Origin: Phaeospirillum sp.
GTDB lineage: Bacteria > Pseudomonadota > Alphaproteobacteria > Rhodospirillales > Magnetospirillaceae
Assembly: GCA_030651575.1 (NCBI GenBank)
Contig: JAUSFB010000032.1
Span: forward strand, 334,001-398,000
Direction: 5' to 3'
DNA: 64,000 bases
This document shows, piece by piece, positions 41,524-51,307 of this stretch. Position 1 is the stretch's first letter. Each line of letters begins with the position of its first letter. The translations under genes and the position numbers were made by a program. Below the pieces are notes generated by a model that was given only the letters and a program-made list of their open reading frames with translations, searched no databases and was not told where the DNA came from.

Positions 41524-42498
41524 TTACTTCCCGTTCCAGAGGTCGTCCACCAGCCTGCGGCTGACCGCAAGCAGCACCCGACGGCGATACTTGACGCCGG
41601 CAACCGTGGTCTTCAGCACGTTGGAGGTCTTGCGGACCGCCTGGGTCAGTACCTCGGCCGTGGCGTCGGTCCAGCCGCCGCCCACCAGCGCCTCGGTCCC
41701 CACCATCAGCGGCGCCGAATTGGTGCCGGTGATGGCCACCCGCAGGCCGGTGATGGCGTCGCCATCCCGCTTCAACGCCACCGCGATGCCGGCCAGCGGG
41801 AAATCGATGGCGTCGCGGATGCGGACCTTGACATAGGCCACCGACCAGCCCTTGGCCGGCGGAACCACCACGGCCGCCAGCACTTCGCCCTTGTCCAGGG
41901 CCAGATGCTTGGAGCCATCCTCGCGGAACAGCCCGGCCAGCGGCAGCATGCGCTTGCCGGCCGGTCCGACGATCTCGGCCTCGGCGTTCAGCACCATCAG
42001 GGCCGGCGCGACGTCACCATGATAAGTGGCGTAGCAGCGGTCGCTTTTCACCACCACATGGCACTTGTCGCCCTCGTATTTGAGGCAATAACCGTTGCCG
42101 GACCGCCACCATTCGCTCTGATTGTAAAAGACGCAGCGGGTGTCCTGGCACAGATTGCCGCCAAGGGTCGCGGCCGAACGATGAGTCGGCCCCGCCACCA
42201 GCTCGGCCGCCTGGGCGATGGCCGGCCAGCCGGCGCGAATGCCGGCATCCTCGACGACGGCTTCAAGCGTGGCCCCGGCACCGATACGCAGGGTTCCGTC
42301 GGCGGCAACGCTGATGCCGGACAGATTGCCGATGCTGGTGAGATCCACCAGAACCTCCGGCTGGCCGAGGCCGCGCCGCAGATTGGGCAACAGGTCGGTG
42401 CCGCCGCCAATGGCCTGTGCGCCCTCGCTGGCCAAAGCGGTGACGGCTTCGGCCAAGGTGGCGGGACGCAGGGTGCGGAAATCGGGAAGGATATTCAT
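41524..42498 (-). CDS. hcrB: 4-hydroxybenzoyl-CoA reductase, FAD/4Fe-4S (beta) subunit
   Basis: The 324-residue FAD-binding subunit has '[15 protein letters not shown]' and '[13 protein letters not shown]'. Unlike ordinary xanthine dehydrogenase medium subunits it contains an inserted loop with Cys122, Cys138, Cys146 and Cys155. In Thauera aromatica HcrB, cysteines at this spacing hold an extra [4Fe-4S] cluster that lets electrons flow from ferredoxin into the enzyme. This insert is what separates a 4-hydroxybenzoyl-CoA reductase from a generic molybdenum hydroxylase. The start ATG overlaps the hcrA stop by four bases. Confidence 0.93.
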   Translation of the reverse strand: MNILPDFRTLRPATLAEAVTALASEGAQAIGGGTDLLPNLRRGLGQPEVLVDLTSIGNLSGISVAADGTLRIGAGATLEAVVEDAGIRAGWPAIAQAAELVAGPTHRSAATLGGNLCQDTRCVFYNQSEWWRSGNGYCLKYEGDKCHVVVKSDRCYATYHGDVAPALMVLNAEAEIVGPAGKRMLPLAGLFREDGSKHLALDKGEVLAAVVVPPAKGWSVAYVKVRIRDAIDFPLAGIAVALKRDGDAITGLRVAITGTNSAPLMVGTEALVGGGWTDATAEVLTQAVRKTSNVLKTTVAGVKYRRRVLLAVSRRLVDDLWNGK

Positions 42499-44804
42499 TC
42501 TGCGGCTTCCTTCGCATCAAGCAGTTCCACCACCCGGTCAGGGGTCAGCGGCAATTCCAGGGGGCGGATTCCCACCGCTTCGTGAACGGCATCCATCACG
42601 GCGGGCAGGAAACCGGCCAACATACCCTCGGACGCCTCCTTGGCGCCGAACGGCCCATTCGGGTCGATGCTCTCGACGATGATCACCTCGATATCGGGGC
42701 TCTCGGCCATGGTCGGCATCCGGTAGTCGAGGATATTGCCGTGAAGCATGCGCCCCTCGTCATAGCGGGTTTCCTCCGACAGGGCCTGTCCCATGCCCAT
42801 CCAGACGCCGCCCTGGGTCTGGCCTTCGACCGCCAGCGGATTGAGCGCCTTGCCCACATCCACCGCCACCCACACCTTGTGGGCGGTGACCTTGCCGGTG
42901 ACTTCGTCCACCGAGGCCTCGACCACCTGGGCGGCGTAGCAAAAGCCCATGGTCGCGCCGATGGCGCTGCCGCGGATCTTCTTGTCGCCCTGATACTCGA
43001 TCGGGCAGGTGAAGGTTCCCTTGACGGTGATGGTGCCGGTGTCGATCAGCGCCGCCTTGACCACCTCCAGGAACGACAGGCCGGGGTCCTGGCTACCGGT
43101 GACCATAAAGACCTCGTCCATGACCTCGATGTCTTCCTCGCGGGCGTCCAGCTTCTTGGCCGCCGCCTTGACCAGGATGGCCTTGAGGGATTCGGCCGCG
43201 TCCAGCGAGGCGTTGCCGACCATGAAGGTGACGCGCGACGAATAGCTGCCGTTGTCCTTGGGGGTCAGGGCGCTGTCGGCCGAAATCACCCGGATACGGT
43301 TCATGTGAACCCCCAGCACCTCGGCCGCCACCTGGGTGGCCATGGTGTTGGAGCCCTGGCCGATATCGGCGGCGCCGGTCAGCAGGGTGATGCCGCCATC
43401 GAAGTCCAGCTTCAGATTGACGGTGGCGTGGGGCTCGCCGGTCCAATGCTTGGGGGTCGAGGTGCCCGACACGAAGTGGGAACAGGCGACGCCAAGTCCC
43501 CTGCCCTTCGGCATATTGCCGCGCCGCTGCTCCCAGCCCGAGGCCGCCTTGACCTTCTCCAGGCACTCCGGCAGGCCATAGCTCATGACCTTCTGGGCGT
43601 AAAGGGTGGTGTAGGGAATCGACGGGATCAGGTTGATCTGGCGGATCTTGATGGCGTCGATGCCCAGTTCCTCGCCCATCTCGGTCAGCAGCGCCTCGAA
43701 GGCGGCGCGGGTATCGACCGTGCCGTGACCGCGCATGGCGCCACAGGGCGGCGTGTTGGTGTAGACGCGCCACGCGTCATGCTTGATGACCGGGATATGA
43801 TAAAGCCCATGCATCAGTGCGCCGGTGTAAAGGATAGTGATGATGCCATAGCCGGCATAGGCGCCGCCGGCCTGGGTCGCTTCCAGGGCCAGGGCGGTGA
43901 TCTTGCCGTCCTTTTTCAGGCCGATCTTCATCTTCACTTCGGTCCAGGGACGGCCGCGATGGGAGATGAAGGTCTCCTCGCGGGTCTGAAGCAACCGCAC
44001 GGTGCCCTTGGCCTTGCGGGCCAGCAGGCCGGCGATGATCTCGAAGCTGAGGCACTCGGTGCGCGCCCCAAAGCCGCCGCCCAGGAACGGCTTGATCACC
44101 CGGATGCGGGCCGCGTCCATCTGGAGGCAGGCAGCCACCTTGAGATGGACGTAATACGGCACCTGGGTGGTGGTGTTCAGGGTCAACCGGTCATAGACGG
44201 GATCGTATTCCGCCAGGGTGGCGTTCAGCTCCATATGGACGTGGTTGACCTCGGCGAATTTGTAGGTCTTCTCGCGGATCAGCTCGGCCTCGGCAAAGCC
44301 GGCCTCCACATCGCCGAACTCGGCATGAACCTCGCGCAGCACGTTATTGGGTTTATCGTCGTGGAGCGGTTCCGCACCGGCCTTCATGGCCGCCTTCGGG
44401 GTCATGTAGGCGGGCAGAACCTCGTACTCGACCTTGATCAGGCCCAGCGCCTTCTCGGCGGTGATCTCGTCGACGGCGGCGACGGCGGCCACCGGGTCGC
44501 CGCGATAACGCACCTTGCCGCGCGCCAGCGGATACTCGTTCTCGGCGATGGGCAACACGCCGAAGGGGATCGGAGTCTCCTCGCCGGTGCAGACGCAAAC
44601 CACGCCCTCCAGCGCCTCGGCCGCCGAGGTGTCGATGGACAAGATGCGGCCATGGGCGACGGGGGAGCGCAAGATGCGCCCGACCAAAGCGCCCACCGCG
44701 GCGATATCGGCGGTGTACTTGGCCTTGCCGGTTACCTTCTCGACGCCGTCCACCAGGGGAGTGCGGGCGCCGATCTTACCGTTCTTGGGGATACGGACGG
44801 TCAT
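42495..44804 (-). CDS. hcrA: 4-hydroxybenzoyl-CoA reductase, molybdenum (alpha) subunit
   Basis: HcrA removes the para-hydroxyl of 4-hydroxybenzoyl-CoA to give benzoyl-CoA. The 769-residue protein has the xanthine-oxidase-family segments '[10 protein letters not shown]', '[18 protein letters not shown]', '[22 protein letters not shown]' and '[11 protein letters not shown]', the last carrying the conserved catalytic glutamate (Glu726 by count). The start at 44804 overlaps the hcrC stop (ATGA). The frame runs further upstream to 45149, but that extension only shadows hcrC. Confidence 0.94.
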   Translation of the reverse strand: MTVRIPKNGKIGARTPLVDGVEKVTGKAKYTADIAAVGALVGRILRSPVAHGRILSIDTSAAEALEGVVCVCTGEETPIPFGVLPIAENEYPLARGKVRYRGDPVAAVAAVDEITAEKALGLIKVEYEVLPAYMTPKAAMKAGAEPLHDDKPNNVLREVHAEFGDVEAGFAEAELIREKTYKFAEVNHVHMELNATLAEYDPVYDRLTLNTTTQVPYYVHLKVAACLQMDAARIRVIKPFLGGGFGARTECLSFEIIAGLLARKAKGTVRLLQTREETFISHRGRPWTEVKMKIGLKKDGKITALALEATQAGGAYAGYGIITILYTGALMHGLYHIPVIKHDAWRVYTNTPPCGAMRGHGTVDTRAAFEALLTEMGEELGIDAIKIRQINLIPSIPYTTLYAQKVMSYGLPECLEKVKAASGWEQRRGNMPKGRGLGVACSHFVSGTSTPKHWTGEPHATVNLKLDFDGGITLLTGAADIGQGSNTMATQVAAEVLGVHMNRIRVISADSALTPKDNGSYSSRVTFMVGNASLDAAESLKAILVKAAAKKLDAREEDIEVMDEVFMVTGSQDPGLSFLEVVKAALIDTGTITVKGTFTCPIEYQGDKKIRGSAIGATMGFCYAAQVVEASVDEVTGKVTAHKVWVAVDVGKALNPLAVEGQTQGGVWMGMGQALSEETRYDEGRMLHGNILDYRMPTMAESPDIEVIIVESIDPNGPFGAKEASEGMLAGFLPAVMDAVHEAVGIRPLELPLTPDRVVELLDAKEAAE

Positions 44805-45283
44805 TGGGCCGCCTCCTGACAGGAACACGCGGCGGCCGTTTCGACCGATTCGATGATCTTCACATAGCCGGTGCAACGGCACAGATTGCCGGCCAGCGCC
44901 GTCTTGATCTCGTCGCGCGACGGATTGGAATTCTTGCGCAGCAAGGCCTCGGACGCCATGATCATACCGGGCGTGCAAAAGCCGCACTGGGTGCCCAGCT
45001 TCTCGTGAAAAGCCGCCTGCAACTTGGAAATCACGCCCTGATTGGCGAGGCCCTCGATGGTCTCGACCTTTTTGCCCGCCACCTGATGCGCCAGGGTCGA
45101 GCAGGCCAGACGCGGCCGGCTGTCCACCAGAACGGTGCAAGCGCCGCACTCGCCGCCATCGCAGCCCTGCTTGGAGCCGGTCAGGTTGGCGACCTCGCGC
45201 AGATAGTCCAGCAACAGCATGTTGTCGGGGACCAGATCCTCGCGGGGGCGGCCATTAAGGGTCAAACGTAGGATGCTTTTCAA
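44801..45283 (-). CDS. hcrC: 4-hydroxybenzoyl-CoA reductase, 2x[2Fe-2S] (gamma) subunit
   Basis: The 160-residue protein carries two [2Fe-2S] sites. The plant-ferredoxin type uses Cys41, 46, 49 and 61 ([10 protein letters not shown]), and the helical type uses Cys100, 103, 135 and 137 (CGFC … NLCRC). It passes electrons between the FAD/4Fe-4S subunit and the molybdenum subunit. It is the first structural gene of hcrC-hcrA-hcrB-xdhC and starts 33 bases after the marR stop. Confidence 0.95.
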   Translation of the reverse strand: MKSILRLTLNGRPREDLVPDNMLLLDYLREVANLTGSKQGCDGGECGACTVLVDSRPRLACSTLAHQVAGKKVETIEGLANQGVISKLQAAFHEKLGTQCGFCTPGMIMASEALLRKNSNPSRDEIKTALAGNLCRCTGYVKIIESVETAAACSCQEAAQ

Positions 45284-45316
45284 GGTCGTCCTCCCATTCC
45301 CGGAAGCAATGTTTTC

Positions 45317-45796
45317 TTAGCGATATAAGCGTTTGAGCAGACTGATCAGGGTGGTGCGCTCGGCATCGGACAGCGCGGCCGAAAAGTCGCGGTCCTGGCG
45401 CATCACTGCGTCCTCGATGCGCCGCAGCGCCGATTTTCCGCTGGCGGTCATGCGAAGGTGGTAGCTGCGCTTGTCGGCGGGGACCGCGTCGCGGACGATA
45501 TGCCCCTTCTCAACCAGCTGGTTGACCACCTTGACGATGGAGGAGCGATCCACATCCATGGCCTCGGCCAGGGCGCTTTGCGTCAGGCCGGGGGTATTGG
45601 CGATTACCTGCAACATGCCGTAAAGGCCGGGGGTGATCCCCTCGGCCACGGTTACCGTTTGGGCGAAATGCTTGAAAGCCGCCACCTGGGAGCGGCGAAG
45701 GTGAAAGCCCAACTCGTCATCCATGCAGCCATGGCCGACGCCTTCATCTTCGCAATCCATCACCTTGGCCTGGCTTGCCGTCATGGCGGTTCCCAT
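45317..45796 (-). CDS. MarR-family transcriptional regulator of the hcr operon
   Basis: This 159-residue protein has the MarR winged helix: 'LTQSALAEAMDVDRSSIVKVVNQLVEKGHIVRDAVPADKRSYHLRMTASG', with helix-turn-helix and the DxR wing. It is immediately upstream of hcrC on the same strand, so it is probably co-transcribed and autoregulated. Two operator-like palindromes lie just upstream. MarR regulators of this position often sense the aromatic acid or its CoA thioester. ATG 45784, with GGGA upstream, is an alternative start. Confidence 0.88.
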   Translation of the reverse strand: MGTAMTASQAKVMDCEDEGVGHGCMDDELGFHLRRSQVAAFKHFAQTVTVAEGITPGLYGMLQVIANTPGLTQSALAEAMDVDRSSIVKVVNQLVEKGHIVRDAVPADKRSYHLRMTASGKSALRRIEDAVMRQDRDFSAALSDAERTTLISLLKRLYR

Positions 45797-45811
45797 CCAT
45801 CTCGATGGAGA

Positions 45812-45867
45812 GATTGTTTACCAGGGCAACAACTTTTGCAACAAGATTGTTTACCTGGCAAACAATC
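45812..45867. promoter_or_regulatory. Two operator-like repeats upstream of marR-hcr
   Basis: Site 2 (45845-45867) has arms GATTGTTT and AAACAATC, exact reverse complements around ACCTGGC. Site 1 (45812-45833) has the same left arm, GATTGTTTACC, with a weaker right arm. Their left ends are 33 bases apart, about three helical turns, so two dimers would bind the same face. Site 2 overlaps the last codons of the alpha/beta hydrolase gene. The location 16-72 bases before the MarR start suits an autoregulated promoter. Confidence 0.65.
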
Positions 45868-46606
45868 CAGCCTCAATCAACGCTGCCGCCACCGGCCCCG
45901 GCTGATCCATCATCATCATATGGCCGGCCCCCTCCAGCACCACCGACGCCGCTCCGAGGATGGATTCGGCCAGCGCCACGCCGGCCTTGGGCGGGCTCAT
46001 GCGATCCTGGGAGCCGATCACGACCACGGTCGGACATTGGACCCGCGCCGCCGCCGACATCCCCCCGGCATAGGCGGCGCAGGCGGCGAGACCGGCGTGA
46101 AGCACTCCCGGGGCACTGGCCTCCAACCGCAGACGGGTCTGCTCCACCAGCGCCGGGTCGGCCCCTTCGCGGGCAAAGCCCCAGCCGGCGATCATGGCGG
46201 CGGCGGTGGGCGGATCGTCGCGCGCCGCCACCAACAGGTCGCCATGCACCGGCATGGCGGCGGCGGCGCCCAGCAGCGCCAGAGCCCGCACCCGCGCCGG
46301 GTGGCGGGCGGCGAATTCCAGGGCGACCAGCGCCCCCATGGAATGCCCCGCCACCGCCGCAGTCTTGATCCCGGCGGCATCAAACGCCAGGGCCAGCCAA
46401 TCGGCCAGGGCGGCGATGGAGGCCAGGGCTGGACCATCGGAACAGCCATGGCCGGGCAGATCGAACGCCACCGCCGCCCCCACTCCGCCCAGGACTCCAT
46501 CCCAGACCGAATGATCGCCGCCAGCGCCGTGAATCAGCACCACCTCCGCCGCTTCTCCCTGGCTTCCACCGGCGAAAACGCGCTTTTCTTCCACATTGAA
46601 CCACAT
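45851..46606 (-). CDS. Alpha/beta hydrolase
   Basis: This 251-residue cytoplasmic hydrolase has the oxyanion segment 'VVLIHGAGGDHSVW', nucleophile elbow 'GHSMGA', acid region 'VIGSQDRMSPP' and catalytic His in 'EGAGHMMMMDQP', a complete Ser-Asp-His triad. The substrate is unknown; a thioesterase or ester hydrolase linked to the adjacent aromatic pathway is possible. ATG 46606 is preferred because AAAGGA lies eight bases before it; the ATG at 46615 sits directly on that site. It is upstream of marR on the same strand with 54 bases between, and its 3' end contains an operator. Confidence 0.87.
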   Translation of the reverse strand: MWFNVEEKRVFAGGSQGEAAEVVLIHGAGGDHSVWDGVLGGVGAAVAFDLPGHGCSDGPALASIAALADWLALAFDAAGIKTAAVAGHSMGALVALEFAARHPARVRALALLGAAAAMPVHGDLLVAARDDPPTAAAMIAGWGFAREGADPALVEQTRLRLEASAPGVLHAGLAACAAYAGGMSAAARVQCPTVVVIGSQDRMSPPKAGVALAESILGAASVVLEGAGHMMMMDQPGPVAAALIEAGLFAR

Positions 46607-46720
46607 GGCGATCATCCTTTCAGCCCGGCTTCATCATCCAGGCTGCCTTCGCGGTTGACAAGACGGCGGCGGGGTCCGAAATATCGGACCCGTCTGGTCG
46701 GAGCATGAAGGGGGCTTGCG

Positions 46721-47809
46721 ATGCGTATCGCCGCGGTTCTGGGATTGGTGCTGTTGTCGTCATCGGCCTGGGCGGCCGAGGAAAAGATCCTCAACGTCTA
46801 TAACTGGTCGGACTATATGGCGCCCGATACCTTGGAAAAGTTCACCAAGGCCACCGGCATCAAGGTCAACTACGACGTCTACGACGGCAACGAAATCCTG
46901 TCCGCCAAGCTCCAGGCCGGCAGATCGGGCTATGACGTTGTGTTTCCGTCCGCCTCGCCCTTCCTGGCCCAGCAAATCAAGGCCGGCGTCTATCGGAAGC
47001 TGGACCGCGCCAAGCTGAAGAATTACGGAATCCTCGACCCCGCCGTGATGAAGACCATGGCCAGCGTCGCCGATCCCGGCAACCTTCATGCGGTTCCCTA
47101 TCAGATTTCGGCCACCGGCATCGCCTACAACATGGACAAGGTCGCCAAGGCGGCCCCCGGCATGATCCTGGACAGCTGGTCGGCGCTGTTCGACCCGGCC
47201 AGCGTCGCCAGGATGAAGGGCTGCGGCGTCAGCGTGCTCGACACCCCCACCGAGGTGCTGCCGGCGGCCCTGCTCTATCTTGGCCGCAACGGCGCCAGCC
47301 TCGCCACCGACGACCTGAAGGCGGCGGCCGAGGCGGTCGGCAAGATCCGCCCGTCGCTGAAATACTTCCACTCGTCAAAATACATCAACGATATGGCCAA
47401 CGGCGACACCTGCATGGCCCACGGCTATGTGGGCGATCTGGTCCAGGCCCGTAACCGCGCCAATGAAGCCGGCAAGGGCGTCAAGCTGGGGATCTTCATC
47501 CCCAGGGAAGGCGCGGTGGTCAATATCGACGCCGCCGCCATTCCGGCCGACGCGCCGCATCCCGACAACGCCCACGCCTTCATCGACTTCCTGTTGCAGC
47601 CCGAAATCATGGCCGCCATCACCAATACCACCGGCTACGCCAATGCGGTGACCGCCTCCAAGCCCTTCGTCAAGAACGAGATCCTGAACGATCCGGTGAT
47701 CTATCCGCCGGCCGAGGTGGTGGCCAAGGAGTTCCAGGTGCCGCCGGCTGAACTGGCCAAGGAGCGTGAACGCACCCGTATCTGGACCACCGTGAAGACT
47801 GGCCGCTGA
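46721..47809 (+). CDS. potF: Polyamine ABC transporter substrate-binding protein
   Basis: The 362-residue precursor has a signal peptide ending near AWA-AEE (residue 18-19) and the PotD/PotF fold: 'LNVYNWSDYMAPDTLEKFTKATGIKVNYDVYDGNEIL', 'SGYDVVFPSASPFLAQQ' and 'IDFLLQPEIMAAITNTTGYANAV'. It binds putrescine or a related polyamine in the periplasm. It heads the four-gene importer; its stop codon shares a base with the potG start (TGATG). Confidence 0.9.
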   Translation: MRIAAVLGLVLLSSSAWAAEEKILNVYNWSDYMAPDTLEKFTKATGIKVNYDVYDGNEILSAKLQAGRSGYDVVFPSASPFLAQQIKAGVYRKLDRAKLKNYGILDPAVMKTMASVADPGNLHAVPYQISATGIAYNMDKVAKAAPGMILDSWSALFDPASVARMKGCGVSVLDTPTEVLPAALLYLGRNGASLATDDLKAAAEAVGKIRPSLKYFHSSKYINDMANGDTCMAHGYVGDLVQARNRANEAGKGVKLGIFIPREGAVVNIDAAAIPADAPHPDNAHAFIDFLLQPEIMAAITNTTGYANAVTASKPFVKNEILNDPVIYPPAEVVAKEFQVPPAELAKERERTRIWTTVKTGR

Positions 47810-48939
47810 TGGCCTCGCCCGCGCCCCGCTTCCCCTGGACCGATCCGAACGCGGCCCCGCTGATCCGCTTCGAAGGCGTTTCAAAGCGATTCGGCGATTT
47901 TGTCGCGGTGGAGAGAGTCGACCTTGCCATCCACCGGGGCGAGTTCTTTTCGCTGCTGGGGGCCTCGGGCTGCGGCAAAACCACCTTGTTGCGCATGCTG
48001 GCCGGCTTCGAGACGCCCAGCGACGGCAAGATCTTCATCGACGGCATCGACATGACCGCCATTCCGCCCTACGAGCGGCCGGTCAACATGATGTTCCAGT
48101 CCTACGCCTTGTTTCCCCATATGACCGTGGCGGGAAATATCGCCTTTGGCCTTAAGCAGAACAGCCTGCCCAAGCCGGTGATCGCCGACAAGGTGAAGGC
48201 CGTGCTGGATATGGTGCAGATGGGCAAATTCGCCGACCGCAAGCCGCATCAGCTGTCGGGTGGCCAGCGCCAGCGGGTCGCCCTGGCCCGCTGCCTCGTC
48301 AAGGAGCCCAAGGTGCTGCTGCTGGACGAGCCGCTGGCGGCGCTGGACAAGAAGCTGCGCGAACAGACGCAGTTGGAGCTGGTCAATATCCAAGACCGCA
48401 TCGGCATCACCTTCGTCATGGTCACCCACGACCAGGGCGAGGCCATGACCATGTCGTCGCGCATCGGAGTGATGAATGCCGGTGTCATCCAACAGGTCGG
48501 AACGCCGGTGGAGATCTACGAATATCCCGGCTCGCGCTTTGTCGCCGACTTTATCGGCGCCGCCAATATGTTCGAGGGAACCGTCACCGTCGATCTTCCC
48601 GACCATGTGACCACCACCTGCCCGGAGTTGGAACACGACCTGACCATCGCCCATGGCGATCCGGTGACGGTGGGAACCCCCGTCACCGTCATGGTGCGGC
48701 CGGAAAAGATGGCGATCAGCCGCGACAAACCGGCCGAGGGGCTGAACTGGGCCAAGGGAAGCATCGCCGACATTGCCTATCTGGGCGACGTCTCCACCTA
48801 CCATGTGCTGCTGGCCTCGGGCCGCAAGGTCCAGGTGTTGCAGACCAATCTGCGCCACACCAACGAACAGCCGCTGACCTGGGAGGACGAGGTCCATCTG
48901 GGCTGGCACCCGGCCAACGCGCTGGTGCTGACCCGATGA
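47809..48939 (+). CDS. potG: Polyamine ABC transporter ATPase
   Basis: The 376-residue ATPase has Walker A GASGCGKTT, 'MMFQSYALFPHMTV', signature LSGGQRQRVALARCL, Walker B 'VLLLDEPLAALDKKLRE' and a C-terminal TOBE-type regulatory domain ('TVMVRPEKMAI', 'GDVSTYHVLLASGRKVQV'). It powers uptake through PotH and PotI. Both ends overlap the neighbouring genes, so translation is coupled. Confidence 0.93.
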   Translation: MASPAPRFPWTDPNAAPLIRFEGVSKRFGDFVAVERVDLAIHRGEFFSLLGASGCGKTTLLRMLAGFETPSDGKIFIDGIDMTAIPPYERPVNMMFQSYALFPHMTVAGNIAFGLKQNSLPKPVIADKVKAVLDMVQMGKFADRKPHQLSGGQRQRVALARCLVKEPKVLLLDEPLAALDKKLREQTQLELVNIQDRIGITFVMVTHDQGEAMTMSSRIGVMNAGVIQQVGTPVEIYEYPGSRFVADFIGAANMFEGTVTVDLPDHVTTTCPELEHDLTIAHGDPVTVGTPVTVMVRPEKMAISRDKPAEGLNWAKGSIADIAYLGDVSTYHVLLASGRKVQVLQTNLRHTNEQPLTWEDEVHLGWHPANALVLTR

Positions 48940-49826
48940 GCGGGCGCCTGGGGCGGTTTTTGGTGGGGCTGCCGGCCTATGCCTGGCTGGTGGCGTTCTT
49001 TCTGATTCCGTTCCTGATCATCCTGAAGATCAGCCTGTCCGAACCGGCCGCCGGCATTCCGCCCTACCTGCCGCTGTGGAGCCATGACGAGGTGGAGAAC
49101 CTGCGATTCCACCTCGCCTTCGGCAACTATCTGAGCCTGTTCGGCGACGAGTTGTACGCCTTCGCCTATTTCAACTCCATCCGCATCGCCGGCATCGCCA
49201 CGTTGGGCTGCCTGCTGATCGGCTATCCCGCCGCTTACGCCATCGCCCGCTCTCCCGCCGCATGGCGGCAATCGCTGCTGCTGCTGGTGGCGTTGCCGTT
49301 CTGGACGTCGTTCCTGATCCGGGTCTATGCCTGGATCGGCATCCTGAAGCCCGAGGGGCTGCTGAACGCCCTGCTGCTGTGGCTGGGGGTGATTTCCGAG
49401 CCGTTGCAGATCCTTCAGACCGATCTGGCGGTGATCATCGGCATGACCTACTCCTACCTGCCCTTCATGGTGCTGCCGCTTTACGCCACCTTGGAAAAGA
49501 TGGACCTGTCACTGCTGGAGGCCGCCGCCGATCTGGGCTGCCGACCGTTCCGGGCCTTTCTGGCGGTAACCCTGCCGCTTTCGATGCCCGGCATCGTCGC
49601 CGGTTCGCTGCTGGTATTTATCCCGGCGGTGGGCGAATACGTCATTCCCGACCTGCTGGGCGGTCCCGACACGCTGATGATCGGCAAGGTGCTGTGGGCC
49701 GAGTTCTTCGACAACCGCGACTGGCCGGTGGCCTCGGCGGTGGCGGTGGCCATGCTGGTGCTGCTGGTGGCGCCGATCATGATCATCCAGAACGCCCGCG
49801 CCAAGGCGGAGGGGCGCAAGCGATGA
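48936..49826 (+). CDS. potH: Polyamine ABC transporter permease PotH
   Basis: The 296-residue permease has about six membrane segments and the EAA loop 'EAAADLGCRPFRAFLAVTLPLSMPGIVAG'. 'PFWTSFLIRVYAWIGIL' is typical of PotB/PotH. Start and stop overlap potG and potI by four bases each. Confidence 0.93.
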   Translation: MSGRLGRFLVGLPAYAWLVAFFLIPFLIILKISLSEPAAGIPPYLPLWSHDEVENLRFHLAFGNYLSLFGDELYAFAYFNSIRIAGIATLGCLLIGYPAAYAIARSPAAWRQSLLLLVALPFWTSFLIRVYAWIGILKPEGLLNALLLWLGVISEPLQILQTDLAVIIGMTYSYLPFMVLPLYATLEKMDLSLLEAAADLGCRPFRAFLAVTLPLSMPGIVAGSLLVFIPAVGEYVIPDLLGGPDTLMIGKVLWAEFFDNRDWPVASAVAVAMLVLLVAPIMIIQNARAKAEGRKR

Positions 49827-50617
49827 TGCTCTACAGCCTACTGGCGCTGGCCTACGCCTTCCTCTACCTGCCCATCGTGGTGATGATCGTTTTCTCGTTC
49901 AACGCCTCGAATCTGGTGACGGTATGGGGCGGTTTTTCCACCAAGTGGTACGGCGAGTTACTCCATGACCAGAAGGTGCTGGATGCCGCATGGCTCAGCC
50001 TGAAGGTGGCCATGACCAGCGCCACCCTGTCCACCGTACTGGGCACCCTGGCGGCGGTGGCGCTGGTGCGCTTTCACCGCTTCACCGGCCGCACCTTGTT
50101 CACCGGCATGGTGACGGCGCCGCTGGTGATGCCGGAAGTCATCACCGGCCTGGCGTTGCTGCTGCTGTTCGTCGCCATGGAGCACGCCTTCGGCTGGCCG
50201 GCGGGGCGTTCCATGACCACCATCGTCATCGCCCACACCACCTTCAGCCTGTCCTTCGTCACGGTGGTGGTGCGCTCGCGTCTGGCTCAGATGGACGCCT
50301 CTTTGGAAGAGGCCGCCATGGATCTGGGGGCGCGGCCGCTGAGAGTCTTCATGACCATCACCCTGCCGCTGATCATGCCGGCGCTGCTGGCCGGCTGGCT
50401 ATTGGCTTTCACCTTGTCCATCGACGACGTCGTCATCTCGGCCTTCGTCTCCGGTCCCGGCGCAACTCCCCTGCCCATCGTGATCTTTTCCAAGGTCCGC
50501 CTGGGCGTCAACCCCGAGATCAACGCCTTGGCCACCATCGTGGTGGCGCTGGTCGGCATCGCCATGGCCATCGCCGGCCGGGTGGCCCTCGGTCGCGAAC
50601 AGTCCCGACGGGTATGA
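49823..50617 (+). CDS. potI: Polyamine ABC transporter permease PotI
   Basis: The 264-residue permease starts 'MMLYSLLALAYAFLYLPIVVMIVFSFNAS' and has the EAA loop 'EEAAMDLGARPLRVFMTITLPLIMPALLAGW' and 'SIDDVVISAFVSGPG', typical of PotC/PotI. The ATG at 49823 overlaps the potH stop; the frame is open further upstream only as a shadow of potH. Confidence 0.93.
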   Translation: MMLYSLLALAYAFLYLPIVVMIVFSFNASNLVTVWGGFSTKWYGELLHDQKVLDAAWLSLKVAMTSATLSTVLGTLAAVALVRFHRFTGRTLFTGMVTAPLVMPEVITGLALLLLFVAMEHAFGWPAGRSMTTIVIAHTTFSLSFVTVVVRSRLAQMDASLEEAAMDLGARPLRVFMTITLPLIMPALLAGWLLAFTLSIDDVVISAFVSGPGATPLPIVIFSKVRLGVNPEINALATIVVALVGIAMAIAGRVALGREQSRRV

Positions 50618-50717
50618 CCGGACGGCAAAGCTGCGCTGCCAAATCGACGAATCGGGCCAACGGCGCCCCATCCTAGACTGATCGCCTGCGAAGCTCCATC
50701 GTCACAAGGGGGAGCCG

Positions 50718-51236
50718 ATGAACGAAGCCGTTCAGCAACACCCCGAACCACCCGCTTCCATCCCACATTGGCGCCGCGAGGACCCCACCTGTCGGAAGGA
50801 TCCGTTCCGACGGCTGATGGTATGGCCGCTGGAGAGTCTGCTGACGCGCCAGCCGCCGGAAGTCTCCCGGGACTTCCTGGATCACTACTTCCAATTCCTC
50901 GATATCCTGTTCGCCGAAGAGATGGGAGGTTACGAGCGCCGCTGCCGCATGGTGCTGCAAGCCCTGCGCGTGATCCATGGCCAGTCCCTGACCTGGGATG
51001 TATTCTACGCGGACCCCCGTACCAATCGCATCCTGACGCATGCATTGCGCCGCCTGATCACCTTCCTGGATAGTCCGACCGGCCGCTGGGCTTGGCCCCA
51101 CACGGTGTCTCGCCCCAGTAAAAGCGGCCATACCCCGACGTCGGAAGAGGCTGAACAGGTCATCCTCACCCTGCGCGACGCGTGGAGAAATGCCGAGTTC
51201 AACTCCGATCCCACGGAGGAGGCGCGCGGCGGATAA
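50718..51236 (+). CDS. Hypothetical protein (172 aa)
   Basis: No family is recognised. The 172-residue soluble protein is mostly helical, with 'VSRDFLDHYFQFLDILFAEEMGGYERRCRMVLQALRVIHG' in the middle (positions about 49-89) and a more polar C-terminus. The ATG is preceded by AAGGGGGAGCCG, a strong ribosome-binding site. It lies between the polyamine importer and the PaaX-type regulator on the same strand; no function is proposed. Confidence 0.6.
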   Translation: MNEAVQQHPEPPASIPHWRREDPTCRKDPFRRLMVWPLESLLTRQPPEVSRDFLDHYFQFLDILFAEEMGGYERRCRMVLQALRVIHGQSLTWDVFYADPRTNRILTHALRRLITFLDSPTGRWAWPHTVSRPSKSGHTPTSEEAEQVILTLRDAWRNAEFNSDPTEEARGG

Positions 51237-51307
51237 AATTCCGGGTTGCTCGAATCCGCCGCATGGTTAGGATGTGCCGGGAAAATCGACTACTTCAGGC
51301 AATTCGC

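Noticed and set aside
44805-45149. A 115-residue N-terminal extension of HcrA
   Set aside because: The extension overlaps hcrC in another frame, has no homology, and the start at 44804 gives the family N-terminus with an ATGA overlap.
49262-49822. A 187-residue N-terminal extension of PotI
   Set aside because: It shadows potH; the ATG at 49823 fits the permease N-terminus and four-base overlap.
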